Assembly (NCBI GenBank): GCA_938041705.1
Contig: CALISP010000005.1
Location: 1-7,373 of the forward strand
Direction: 5' to 3'
DNA length: 7,373 bases
Source: an uncultured Cocleimonas sp.
GTDB taxonomy: Bacteria; Pseudomonadota; Gammaproteobacteria; Thiotrichales; Thiotrichaceae
A program made the position numbers and the translations under genes. Each line of letters opens with the position of its first letter. Positions within the stretch are counted from its first letter, which is position 1. A model generated the notes under the pieces. The model saw only the letters and a program-made list of their open reading frames with translations. It did not search any database and was not told where the DNA came from. Of this stretch, positions 1-5,610 are shown piece by piece.

Positions 1-192
1 ACCTCAACCAAAGACGATCGTGTTCATCCGGGGCATGCGCGAAAAATGGCTGCACAGTTGGAAGATTTAGGGCATGATTTTTTGTATTATGAAAATATTG
101 ACGGAGGGCATAGTGCGGCTGCGAATCTAAAAGAAGTAGCTAAACGCCAGGCTTCAGTTTATACATACTTACTGCAGAAGTTGAGTGATTGA
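1..192 (+). CDS. S9 family peptidase (prolyl oligopeptidase type), C-terminal fragment
   Basis: The window opens inside this gene, so only the last 63 codons and the TGA stop are present. The translated tail holds the end of an alpha/beta-hydrolase peptidase domain. A KDDRVHPGHARKMAA stretch (local residues 4-18) carries the Asp-Asp-Arg of the S9 catalytic aspartate. GGHSAAAN (local residues 35-42) carries the catalytic histidine at 37. The ~31-residue gap between them and the closing VYTYLLQKL helix fit S9A prolyl oligopeptidases, which cleave short peptides with a catalytic serine upstream of this fragment. The nucleophile, the propeller domain and any signal peptide lie outside the window, so location and exact specificity cannot be judged. 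A second S9 gene begins 144 bases downstream on the same strand. Confidence 0.88.
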   Translation, partial: TSTKDDRVHPGHARKMAAQLEDLGHDFLYYENIDGGHSAAANLKEVAKRQASVYTYLLQKLSD

Positions 193-217
193 CTTTCACG
201 TTTCACAAATCTATTAG
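189..217 (+). promoter_or_regulatory. Possible sigma-70 promoter for the oligopeptidase B-like gene
   Basis: TTGACT (189-194) and TATTAG (212-217) are separated by 17 bases; they match the consensus hexamers at 5 of 6 and 4 of 6 positions. The -35 overlaps the stop codon of the upstream peptidase gene. If used, transcription would begin near 224, leaving a leader of about 110 bases that contains the inverted repeat 224-290 and repeat copy A. A competing -10 (TATACT, 277-282) has no good -35. This is a sequence match only. Confidence 0.3.
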
Positions 218-223
218 AAAATA

Positions 224-290
224 GAACGCAGAATTATATTTAAATGACACCCCCCTACTTTTCATGGGTTTATAGCTATACTCTGCGTTC
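224..290. repeat. Inverted repeat (9 bp arms) enclosing repeat copy A
   Basis: GAACGCAGA (224-232) is the exact reverse complement of TCTGCGTTC (282-290). The 49 bases between them hold most of repeat copy A and the small palindrome TATAGCTATA (271-280). The structure lies in the 144-base spacer between the two S9 peptidase genes. It could be a hairpin in the leader of the downstream gene or the ends of a miniature element. There is no T-run after the right arm, so a factor-independent terminator is unlikely. Confidence 0.6.
229..263 (+). repeat. Dispersed intergenic repeat, copy A
   Basis: This is a 35 bp unit with TTTAAAT (239-245), a C-run (250-255) and TACTTTTC (256-263). It matches copy B (2606-2640) at 28 of 35 ungapped positions and a shorter copy C near 3301-3330. 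All three share orientation and lie outside genes. The repeat family is unnamed here; a relation to REP-type sequences is inference. Confidence 0.65.
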
Positions 291-336
291 AACTCTATTA
301 CACACTTAATACAGAACCTAGAAACCATAAAGACTT

Positions 337-2454
337 ATGAGTAGAATTAAACAATTACCAATAAAAGCACCCGTAGCAAAACGCCTTGAACATGTTTCAA
401 CACATCATGGAAAAACTTTAAAAGATTCATATTTTTGGCTTAAGGATGAAAACTATCCAAAAACTGAAGATGAGGATGTATTAAATTACCTTAAAGCCGA
501 GAATGCTTACTATCATGAGTTTAAAGATCCTAATCAAAACTTTGTAGATAAAATATTTACAGAATTCAAAGGGCGCACGGATGAAACGGAAGAATCAGTT
601 CCCTATATTGAAAATGGTTATGAATACCAATCTAGTTACGCAGAAGGACAAGAATATCCTGTTCATAACCGTAGGTATTTAAAAACAAGTGAGTCAGCAG
701 TTTTCTTAGATGAGAATGCTTTAGCAGGTGATAAAGATTACTTTGTGATCGGTGATTTTGATATTAGTCATGATAACCAATATCTCGCTTATTCATATGA
801 TGAAACTGGAGATGAACGTTATCAAATACGTTTTCAAGAATTAAATACAGGTGAATACCTTGCTGATGTACTTGATGATGTAGAAGGAGATATCCTTTTT
901 AGTAAAGATGGAAAGTCAGTTGTTTACGCTTTGCTAGAGAAAGAACGCTGGCACGCAAAACACTTAAAAATTCATACGATTGGTGAGCCTCAAAGTTCTG
1001 ACAAAACATTGTATGAAGAAAAAGATGACGGCTTTTACATCGGTTTTGGATTGACCAGTGATAATGAGTATTTGTTAGTAACTTCATCCCAAGGTGAAGT
1101 AATGGAGAGCTATGTTGCTCCAGCAGATTTTTCAACTGATCTTGTACAATTAGTTTCACGAAATGCGGGATTTCAGCAGGATATTGACCATGCACATGGC
1201 AATTTTTATATCATTGCAAACGACACACATAAAAATAGCCGTCTTGTAAAAGTAAGTGATAAAGACCCAAGTATTAACAACTGGGAAACCTTGCAAGAAG
1301 GTTCTGATGACGTGTACTTTTTAGATATGCAAACCTTTGAAGACTTTATGGTCATTAAGTCGCGTGACTTAGGTTTAGATAAAATTCATGTTCATGGCTA
1401 TGATAACGATAATGATAATGATAATGCCCAAAGTAATAGTTTCGAAAATAATGGCTACAGTATAGATTTCCCAGAAACTGTTTTCACGGCCTCAATAGGT
1501 ACTAATCCAGAATTCAAACAAGATCATATACGTATCAGTTATGAATCGATGATTACTCCCGATACTGTTTATGATTATTCAGTGGATAAAAAAGAGTTAA
1601 TCACGCGTAAAGTACAAAAAATTCCAACTGGTTATGACAAGTCTGAGTATGTAACTGAACGCGTTATGGCACCTGCTCGCGATGGTGTAGAAGTTCCGGT
1701 TACGCTCGTTTATAAAAAGGGCTTTAAGAAAGATGCGGGTCAGCCAATGATGTTATACGGCTATGGCGCTTACGCTTCAACGATCACACCAGGGTTTTCG
1801 ACCTTACGTCTTAGTGCACTCGATAGAGGTTTCTCATTTGCGATCGCCCATGTACGAGGTGGTTCTATGTTGGGTTACCAATGGTATCTTGATGGCAAGC
1901 TCGAGAAACGTACTAATACCTTTAATGATTTCGTGGATGTAGCCCAGTATCTAGTTAAAGAGAAGTATGTTGCTGCAGGTAATATTTCAGCATCTGGTCG
2001 CAGTGCAGGTGGCGAATTGATGGGGGCCGTTACTATTCAAGCGCCTGATATGTGGCGTTCGATAAATCTAGGAGTCCCTTTTGTTGATGTATTAAATACC
2101 ATGCTAGATGCATCACTTCCCCTTACTCCTCCAGAGTGGAAAGAATGGGGAAACCCTATTGAAGATGAGAAAGCATTTGATTTATTACAGAGCTATTCAC
2201 CCTATGACAATATAACTAAACGTGAATATCCCCCAATGTTTGTGAGTGGAGGTTTAAATGATCCTCGAGTCACTTATTGGGAACCCGCTAAATGGACAGC
2301 AAAAATGCGTCATTTGAAAACGGATGATAATTTATTAGTGATGCGCATTAATATGGGAGCTGGACATTTCTCTAATAGCGGACGTTACGGTCGTTTAAAA
2401 GATTATGCAGAAGAGTATGCGTTTATGTTTTTAGCACATGAGATATACGAATAG
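337..2454 (+). CDS. Oligopeptidase B-like serine peptidase (S9A, ptrB-like paralogue)
   Basis: This 705-residue protein is slightly longer than E. coli oligopeptidase B (686). No signal peptide is seen, so it is probably cytosolic and trims short peptides. An N-terminal segment (PVAKRLEHVSTHHGKTLKD, from residue 12) and a seven-bladed propeller (roughly 75-430) precede the alpha/beta-hydrolase domain. The catalytic triad is Ser556 in GRSAGG, Asp642 in LNDPRV and His677 in GAGHF; its spacing matches E. coli Ser532/Asp617/His652. DLGLDKIHVHGY precedes a (Asp-Asn)4 run at 356-363 that enlarges a propeller loop. Of the acidic residues that bind basic side chains in the enterobacterial enzyme, Glu576 is kept (Glu600), but Asp460, Asp462 and Glu578 align with Thr484, Gly486 and Lys602. 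Family membership is firm; classical Arg/Lys specificity is doubtful, so no ptrB symbol is given. The ATG follows a weak purine-rich stretch. Confidence 0.93.
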   Translation: MSRIKQLPIKAPVAKRLEHVSTHHGKTLKDSYFWLKDENYPKTEDEDVLNYLKAENAYYHEFKDPNQNFVDKIFTEFKGRTDETEESVPYIENGYEYQSSYAEGQEYPVHNRRYLKTSESAVFLDENALAGDKDYFVIGDFDISHDNQYLAYSYDETGDERYQIRFQELNTGEYLADVLDDVEGDILFSKDGKSVVYALLEKERWHAKHLKIHTIGEPQSSDKTLYEEKDDGFYIGFGLTSDNEYLLVTSSQGEVMESYVAPADFSTDLVQLVSRNAGFQQDIDHAHGNFYIIANDTHKNSRLVKVSDKDPSINNWETLQEGSDDVYFLDMQTFEDFMVIKSRDLGLDKIHVHGYDNDNDNDNAQSNSFENNGYSIDFPETVFTASIGTNPEFKQDHIRISYESMITPDTVYDYSVDKKELITRKVQKIPTGYDKSEYVTERVMAPARDGVEVPVTLVYKKGFKKDAGQPMMLYGYGAYASTITPGFSTLRLSALDRGFSFAIAHVRGGSMLGYQWYLDGKLEKRTNTFNDFVDVAQYLVKEKYVAAGNISASGRSAGGELMGAVTIQAPDMWRSINLGVPFVDVLNTMLDASLPLTPPEWKEWGNPIEDEKAFDLLQSYSPYDNITKREYPPMFVSGGLNDPRVTYWEPAKWTAKMRHLKTDDNLLVMRINMGAGHFSNSGRYGRLKDYAEEYAFMFLAHEIYE
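1402..1425 (+). repeat. In-frame hexanucleotide tandem repeat encoding (Asp-Asn)4
   Basis: Four tandem units, GATAAC followed by three identical GATAAT, code for residues 356-363 of the oligopeptidase B-like protein. The unit is six bases, so slippage would add or remove Asp-Asn pairs without breaking the frame. The run lies in a loop region that is shorter in E. coli oligopeptidase B and is followed by further Ser/Asn-rich sequence. Confidence 0.9.
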
Positions 2455-2461
2455 ATAGTTT

Positions 2462-2511
2462 ATTAATAACCGATTAATAAGCTATTAATAATCTAGAATT
2501 TCATATATGAA
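2462..2511. repeat. Phased ATTAATA repeats plus a 12 bp palindrome
   Basis: ATTAATA occurs at 2462-2468, 2473-2479 and 2484-2490, each exactly 11 bases after the last. The second copy and TATTAAT (2483-2489) form a 7 bp hairpin with a 3-base loop. TTCATATATGAA (2500-2511), a perfect palindrome, follows. The cluster starts 8 bases after the peptidase stop codon. It could be a protein-binding or bent-DNA site, or chance in AT-rich DNA. Confidence 0.4.
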
Positions 2512-2593
2512 CTGACAGACCCAGTAGGTCACGGCACATCATAAAAATATCTGTGTTTTTCGATAACTAAACATATTAGGGCTGAATAGTTAA

Positions 2594-2640
2594 AACAATT
2601 GGGACCTGAATAACGTTTAAATTACACCTCCTTACTTTTC
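2594..2640 (+). repeat. Dispersed intergenic repeat, copy B
   Basis: This copy contains AACAATT (2594-2600), GAATAAC (2608-2614), TTTAAAT (2616-2622), a C/T-rich run and TACTTTTC (2633-2640). AACAATT and GAATAAC are 14 bases apart here and in copy C, so B and C align without gaps on the left; B and A align over 35 bases on the right. The GGGACCTGAATAAC part resembles sequences I associate with IS200-like (REP-type) transposase genes, but that is memory-based inference. Confidence 0.65.
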
Positions 2641-2659
2641 CCCTTTTACATTATGAAAA

Positions 2660-2797
2660 TCACGAAAAGAGAGACCAGATCCACATAGACAACATTAGAA
2701 GCCCGATAAGAATGATGATTACAATTAAACCCGAACCATCATCAGCATCTCCTTTGTCTGGGCTTAGATCATGATTCGCTTGATATTGATTATTAAA
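2660..2797 (-). other. Open stretch with a membrane-helix-like translation; possible small-gene relic
   Basis: Read on the minus strand, this 46-codon stretch runs from just after a TAA (2798-2800) to a TGA at 2660-2662. It reads as an acidic segment (SPDKGDADDGSG) followed by a hydrophobic run (LIVIIILIGLLML) and WIWSLFS at the end, an arrangement like a one-pass membrane miniprotein. It has no ATG, GTG or TTG ahead of the hydrophobic segment. Another open frame lies just upstream, so a frameshifted remnant is possible. Hydrophobic runs arise easily from AT-rich DNA, so this is not called a gene. Confidence 0.15.
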
Positions 2798-2874
2798 TTA
2801 TTGAGTGCCCTTTTGGGTGATAATCGCTCTGCCTGCTTTACGTTGAAGACGATATAACAACTAGGTAACTATCT

Positions 2875-3252
2875 ATGAATATTAAACTTTCCCCAAATCG
2901 GCAGGCATTCTTTGAACAAGTTTGGGACTTTGTTCGACAAGTACCACATGGAAGAGTAGTCACCTACGGTCAAATTGCGCAAGCGCTACCTGAGCTCAAA
3001 GGCCTTGAAGATTCAGAAGTTTCCGGCTCGCGGTTAGTTGGCAGCGCTATGTCGGCTTGCCCGGTTGATGTGCCATGGCATCGAGTGATAAATGCGAAGG
3101 GCCGTGTAAGCAGTTGGGTCGATGCGAGTAGACAGCAACGGCTGCTCGAAAAAGAGGGATTGTGTTTTTTACAGGGTAGGCTCGATTTGAACGAATGCCA
3201 ATGGTTCGGTCCCGATCAGGTAAATAAGCCGAAACAACAGCAATTGTTTTGA
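2875..3252 (+). CDS. Alkyltransferase-like protein (MGMT-family DNA-binding domain)
   Basis: This 125-residue protein is a free-standing C-terminal-type MGMT domain. The active-site PCHR of true O6-alkylguanine-DNA alkyltransferases is PWHR here: Trp68 replaces the acceptor cysteine, with His69 and Arg70 retained. VTYGQIA (29-35, with Tyr31, the likely base-rotation tyrosine), SRLVGSAM (52-59, with Arg53 as the likely arginine finger) and VINAKGRVS (71-79) complete the fold. Known ATL proteins cannot transfer alkyl groups; they bind and flip O6-alkylguanine and hand the lesion to nucleotide excision repair. That role is inferred from the family. The ATG at 2875 has an AGG nine bases upstream. 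The gene stands alone on its strand and converges on the NYN gene. A Lys/Gln-rich tail (roughly 115-125) extends past the domain. Confidence 0.92.
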   Translation: MNIKLSPNRQAFFEQVWDFVRQVPHGRVVTYGQIAQALPELKGLEDSEVSGSRLVGSAMSACPVDVPWHRVINAKGRVSSWVDASRQQRLLEKEGLCFLQGRLDLNECQWFGPDQVNKPKQQQLF

Positions 3253-3263
3253 TTGTCAGTTGG

Positions 3264-3295
3264 AATTGTTACTTTCAAAAAAATTAGTAACAATT
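3264..3295. repeat. Perfect 10 bp inverted repeat after the alkyltransferase-like gene
   Basis: AATTGTTACT (3264-3273) and AGTAACAATT (3286-3295) are exact reverse complements around a 12-base A-rich loop, starting 12 bases after the stop codon. Neither strand has a T-run after the stem, so it is not a standard intrinsic terminator, though it may still end or protect transcripts between two convergent genes. Its right arm overlaps the AACAATT start of repeat copy C, so it may belong to that element. Confidence 0.6.
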
Positions 3296-3330
3296 ATGGT
3301 CAGAATAACATTTAAATGCCCCCCACTTTT
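3289..3330 (+). repeat. Dispersed intergenic repeat, copy C
   Basis: This copy contains AACAATT (3289-3295), GAATAAC (3303-3309), TTTAAAT (3311-3317), a six-base C-run and ACTTTT (3325-3330). It is a few bases shorter than A and B around the C-run. It lies in the 172-base spacer between the convergent alkyltransferase-like and NYN genes, in the same orientation as A and B. A TTCTG at 3338-3342 can pair with CAGAA (3301-3305). Confidence 0.65.
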
Positions 3331-3424
3331 AGGCACTTTCTGCACGATGCTACAACCTTCCCCATCGTTTCCTTACAGAAATTCGCCTAATACCTCTTTG
3401 ACTCTTTATCTTTATCTTAAGTAT

Positions 3425-3901
3425 TTAGTTCAGTAACAAATCAGATTCGATCGGGTAAAACTGACTGGCTGAATTTATCAAAGCTATAGCGGTTAGTTTC
3501 GGTACGCCGTAAACCTCAACTCTACATTTGTGTTTAGTTATCAATTTTTGGGCAAGTAAATCAAAATCACCATCGCCAGAGACTAGAACAACGGTATCAC
3601 TTTGATCGGCATATTCTATTCCGTCGAGTGTGATACCAACATCCCAATCACCTTTTGCTGATCCATCACTGCGCTGGATGTAAGGTTTGAGTTTTACTTC
3701 AAAGCCAATCGCTCTGAGTATATTTTGAAACTGTTTTTGTTTTTCATCACCACTATCAATTGCATAGGCGATGGCTTTAACAACCTTTCTATTTTTAGTC
3801 GTTTTTGCCCAGAATTTATTATAATCAAAATTACGTTGGTAAGCAGATCTACAGGTGTAATAAACGTTCTGTACATCTACCAAAATAGTGACCGTTTCCA
3901 T
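3425..3901 (-). CDS. NYN domain protein (LabA/DUF88 family, putative RNase)
   Basis: This 158-residue single-domain protein has the acidic metal-site pattern of NYN/PIN-like nucleases: VDVQN near the N-terminus (Asp9, Asn12), KGDWDVGI in the middle (Asp85, Asp87) and VSGDGDF (Asp110, Asp112). An alternating strand/helix fold is expected throughout. Family members are thought to be metal-dependent RNases, but the substrates of bacterial LabA-like proteins are mostly unknown, so no specific role is proposed. No signal peptide or membrane segment is visible, implying the cytoplasm. The start is the ATG at 3899-3901, with a weak GAG nine bases before it and a plausible promoter 36-64 bases upstream. 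It is probably transcribed alone: the upstream gene on the same strand ends in a strong terminator and the downstream neighbour is convergent. Confidence 0.9.
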   Translation of the reverse strand: METVTILVDVQNVYYTCRSAYQRNFDYNKFWAKTTKNRKVVKAIAYAIDSGDEKQKQFQNILRAIGFEVKLKPYIQRSDGSAKGDWDVGITLDGIEYADQSDTVVLVSGDGDFDLLAQKLITKHKCRVEVYGVPKLTAIALINSASQFYPIESDLLLN

Positions 3902-3936
3902 ATTTATTAACTCGTTGATAAATCGGCACTTACATA

Positions 3937-3965
3937 TTTATATATAACCCTCCTCAATTGTTAAA
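3937..3965 (-). promoter_or_regulatory. Candidate promoter for the NYN gene
   Basis: On the minus strand, TTTAAC (3960-3965) is followed after exactly 17 bases by TATAAA (3937-3942), which matches the -10 consensus at 5 of 6 positions. The -35 is weak (3 of 6). Transcription would start near 3930, giving a leader of about 30 bases. The terminator at 4087-4118 isolates this gene from the upstream GH26 gene, so its own promoter is expected here. Confidence 0.45.
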
Positions 3966-4086
3966 GGAACTTGTCGAACTATACTTCAAATATATCCAAG
4001 TATCAGTTGATAATCCAAATATAAGTTCATCAATATACAAGTTTAAATTGATCTACTTGTTATCAAAATATCAGTAAATTTTTAAC

Positions 4087-4118
4087 AAAAAAAAAGGAAT
4101 GCCGAAGCATCACTTTTT
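4087..4118 (-). terminator. Intrinsic terminator of the GH26 gene
   Basis: Read on the minus strand, GATGC-TTCG-GCATT forms a stem closed by a C(TTCG)G tetraloop (loop 4103-4106 on the plus strand). It extends past one mismatch through G-C and A-T pairs and is followed by nine T residues (4087-4095). It lies 20 bases after the GH26 stop codon. The plus-strand reading has only a five-base T-run and no gene upstream on that strand. Confidence 0.87.
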
Positions 4119-4137
4119 AAAACTAGTTAGTTAGTAA

Positions 4138-5433
4138 TTATTTACTTAGTGTCATACGTCCTTTAGATATATTTGAAAGAACCTCTTTTGAAAGATTACG
4201 GAAGCCGTTTGCTTCTTTATCCAATAACCTCTCTCCAACCACATTTGGCATACGGCTGTTAGCTAGTGCAATTTGAAAACCATTTTTTGATGTAGATGAC
4301 GAAGCTGCTATTAAACTTGATTCAGGAGTACTATTTTTTGCGTTCGCTTTTCCTTTACCTATTTTTTTATTAGTTTCTTCAACGATCACCGTCTCAGTTT
4401 GAGACGTGGTTTCAAAATTCAAAGTCTCAAGAAAGTAATCATTTTCAACCACTTTGTTGTAAGCATTTAATCCCGTATTAGGCAATCCACTTTTAGCAGT
4501 CTCATTCAAAGCCCAACTTAATTCTTTATTTATATTGAACCACGAAACGGCGCTAATCGCAGGATAACTTTCCATAATACGAGTAAACATATCGTTGACC
4601 CATACCTCTTTACTTTGTGTTGCGTCAGCGTCATCACCATATTGTCCCCATTCTGGGTTTGGTTGATCACTAGGTTCTGCGGAGCCTACTTCAGCTATAA
4701 CAATTGGCTTGTCAGGATAGTTTGTAACAAGTGTTGTGTAGGCAGAACTAAATACCTCATCAAAAGTTCTCCAAGAAGTGAAAGAGTAATTACTTCCCCA
4801 GTTATAACCATCAAGACTAGTCCAATCAACTACGTCATCACCAGGATAATATTGAGTCATATCATTATAATCATCAACATTTGTCGCACTTGCACACCAT
4901 ACCCATTCAACACTGTCATTTACTTCAGCAACTTCAAATAAGTTATGAATATGTTTCCATGCAGCTTTTAGACCTTCTGGGTTATTGCCCCATGGGTACC
5001 AATTTCCATTAAATTCATGAGCAAATCTAAGAAGTATTTTAGGTTGTTTATCTGCAGGATAAGTCTCTTTCCAAGCTTTGAAACTATCTATCCAATCATT
5101 AATGTATGCATCTTCTTCTCCAGCAGATATAGCAGCTAGCATATCAACATGGCGATCACTGTATGGCATCAGGGTAATCATAGGAGTAGCTCCTTCAGAT
5201 ACAATGTTTGAAGCTTGTATATTGAGACTATCCCAGTTCATATTAAAATTAGTGAATAAAGTAGTAACTGCCATCGATTTGTTTGTTTCGGAATTAAACT
5301 TTTGTATGTCTGAAAGTGACCAACCATCATGCTTGATGAAAGCACCTAAGGAAGTATTTGCATGTGCAATTGAAGCTGAAAAAGATAAAGTGCTTGCGAG
5401 TAGTAATATATTAAGTGATTTATTTTTTATCAT
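4138..5433 (-). CDS. Secreted glycoside hydrolase family 26 (beta-mannanase/beta-glucanase type)
   Basis: This 431-residue protein starts with a signal peptide: Lys3/Lys5, a hydrophobic core and a likely cut after AHA at residue 25. The GH26 TIM barrel spans about 27-340. RFAHEFNGNWYPWG (136-149) carries the acid/base Glu140 after His139; VIAEVGSAE (245-253) carries the likely nucleophile Glu248; LDGYNWG (207-213) and VSWFN (296-300) are typical barrel strands. Family members hydrolyse beta-mannan, mixed-linkage beta-glucan or related exopolysaccharides; the WYPWG form does not settle which. Residues 341-431 are a Ser/Thr/Lys-rich linker and an unrecognised tail, with no carbohydrate-binding module visible. 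It is downstream of murB on the same strand after 177 bases, with no transporter or regulator nearby. An AGG precedes the ATG; no convincing promoter was found. A strong terminator follows. Confidence 0.9.
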   Translation of the reverse strand: MIKNKSLNILLLASTLSFSASIAHANTSLGAFIKHDGWSLSDIQKFNSETNKSMAVTTLFTNFNMNWDSLNIQASNIVSEGATPMITLMPYSDRHVDMLAAISAGEEDAYINDWIDSFKAWKETYPADKQPKILLRFAHEFNGNWYPWGNNPEGLKAAWKHIHNLFEVAEVNDSVEWVWCASATNVDDYNDMTQYYPGDDVVDWTSLDGYNWGSNYSFTSWRTFDEVFSSAYTTLVTNYPDKPIVIAEVGSAEPSDQPNPEWGQYGDDADATQSKEVWVNDMFTRIMESYPAISAVSWFNINKELSWALNETAKSGLPNTGLNAYNKVVENDYFLETLNFETTSQTETVIVEETNKKIGKGKANAKNSTPESSLIAASSSTSKNGFQIALANSRMPNVVGERLLDKEANGFRNLSKEVLSNISKGRMTLSK

Positions 5434-5610
5434 GAGTAACCTAAACTTATAATGGGGTAAGGGGGATTAACTGTTTATCTACCAGTTTCTCTAAAAACTA
5501 GATTTGATAAATGCGAGTATCCACTTGTAAGCTGAACGCAAACTTAATTGCATTAAATAATATTGCATACAATATATTTTAATTTATAATACCCCTATTA
5601 ATAAAAACTA

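Larger units (their letters stand above)
2455..2874. other. 420-base spacer without a convincing gene
   Basis: This spacer lies between the oligopeptidase B-like gene and the alkyltransferase-like gene. It holds the AT-rich repeat cluster 2462-2511, repeat copy B (2594-2640), a minus-strand open stretch with a membrane-helix-like translation but no start codon (2660-2797), and a small CCC-TTTT-GGG hairpin at 2808-2817. No factor-independent terminator with a T-run follows the peptidase gene, and no strong promoter for the downstream gene stands out. Confidence 0.6.

Noticed and set aside
899..1195. 98-codon minus-strand ORF
   Set aside because: It lies entirely inside the oligopeptidase B-like gene in antisense, and its translation has no family-like features.
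3264..3295. Intrinsic terminator of the alkyltransferase-like gene
   Set aside because: The stem is perfect but is AT-rich and lacks a T-run after it on either strand, so it is listed as an inverted repeat only.
229..3330. CRISPR array
   Set aside because: The three repeat copies are 0.7 to 2.4 kb apart in different spacers with genes between them, with no regular spacers and no cas genes.
3694..3910. Two ~60-codon ORFs, one on each strand, over the NYN gene
   Set aside because: Both overlap the conserved NYN coding sequence and read as low-complexity Ile/Phe/Asn-rich strings expected from alternative frames of AT-rich DNA.
4001..4052. Overlapping short inverted repeats (TATCA/TGATA, ATCAAT/ATTGAT) between the NYN and GH26 genes
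   Set aside because: Arms of 5-6 bp in AT-rich DNA are expected by chance and do not line up with a promoter or terminator.
4615..4941. 108-codon plus-strand ORF
   Set aside because: Antisense to the GH26 catalytic barrel, which has clear motifs on the other strand.
5078..5452. 124-codon plus-strand ORF
   Set aside because: Antisense to the N-terminal part of the GH26 gene, including its signal peptide; no recognisable domain.
5547..5568. ATTGCAT direct repeat 15 bases apart near the end of murB
   Set aside because: Only two 7 bp copies in very AT-rich sequence; too little to separate from chance.
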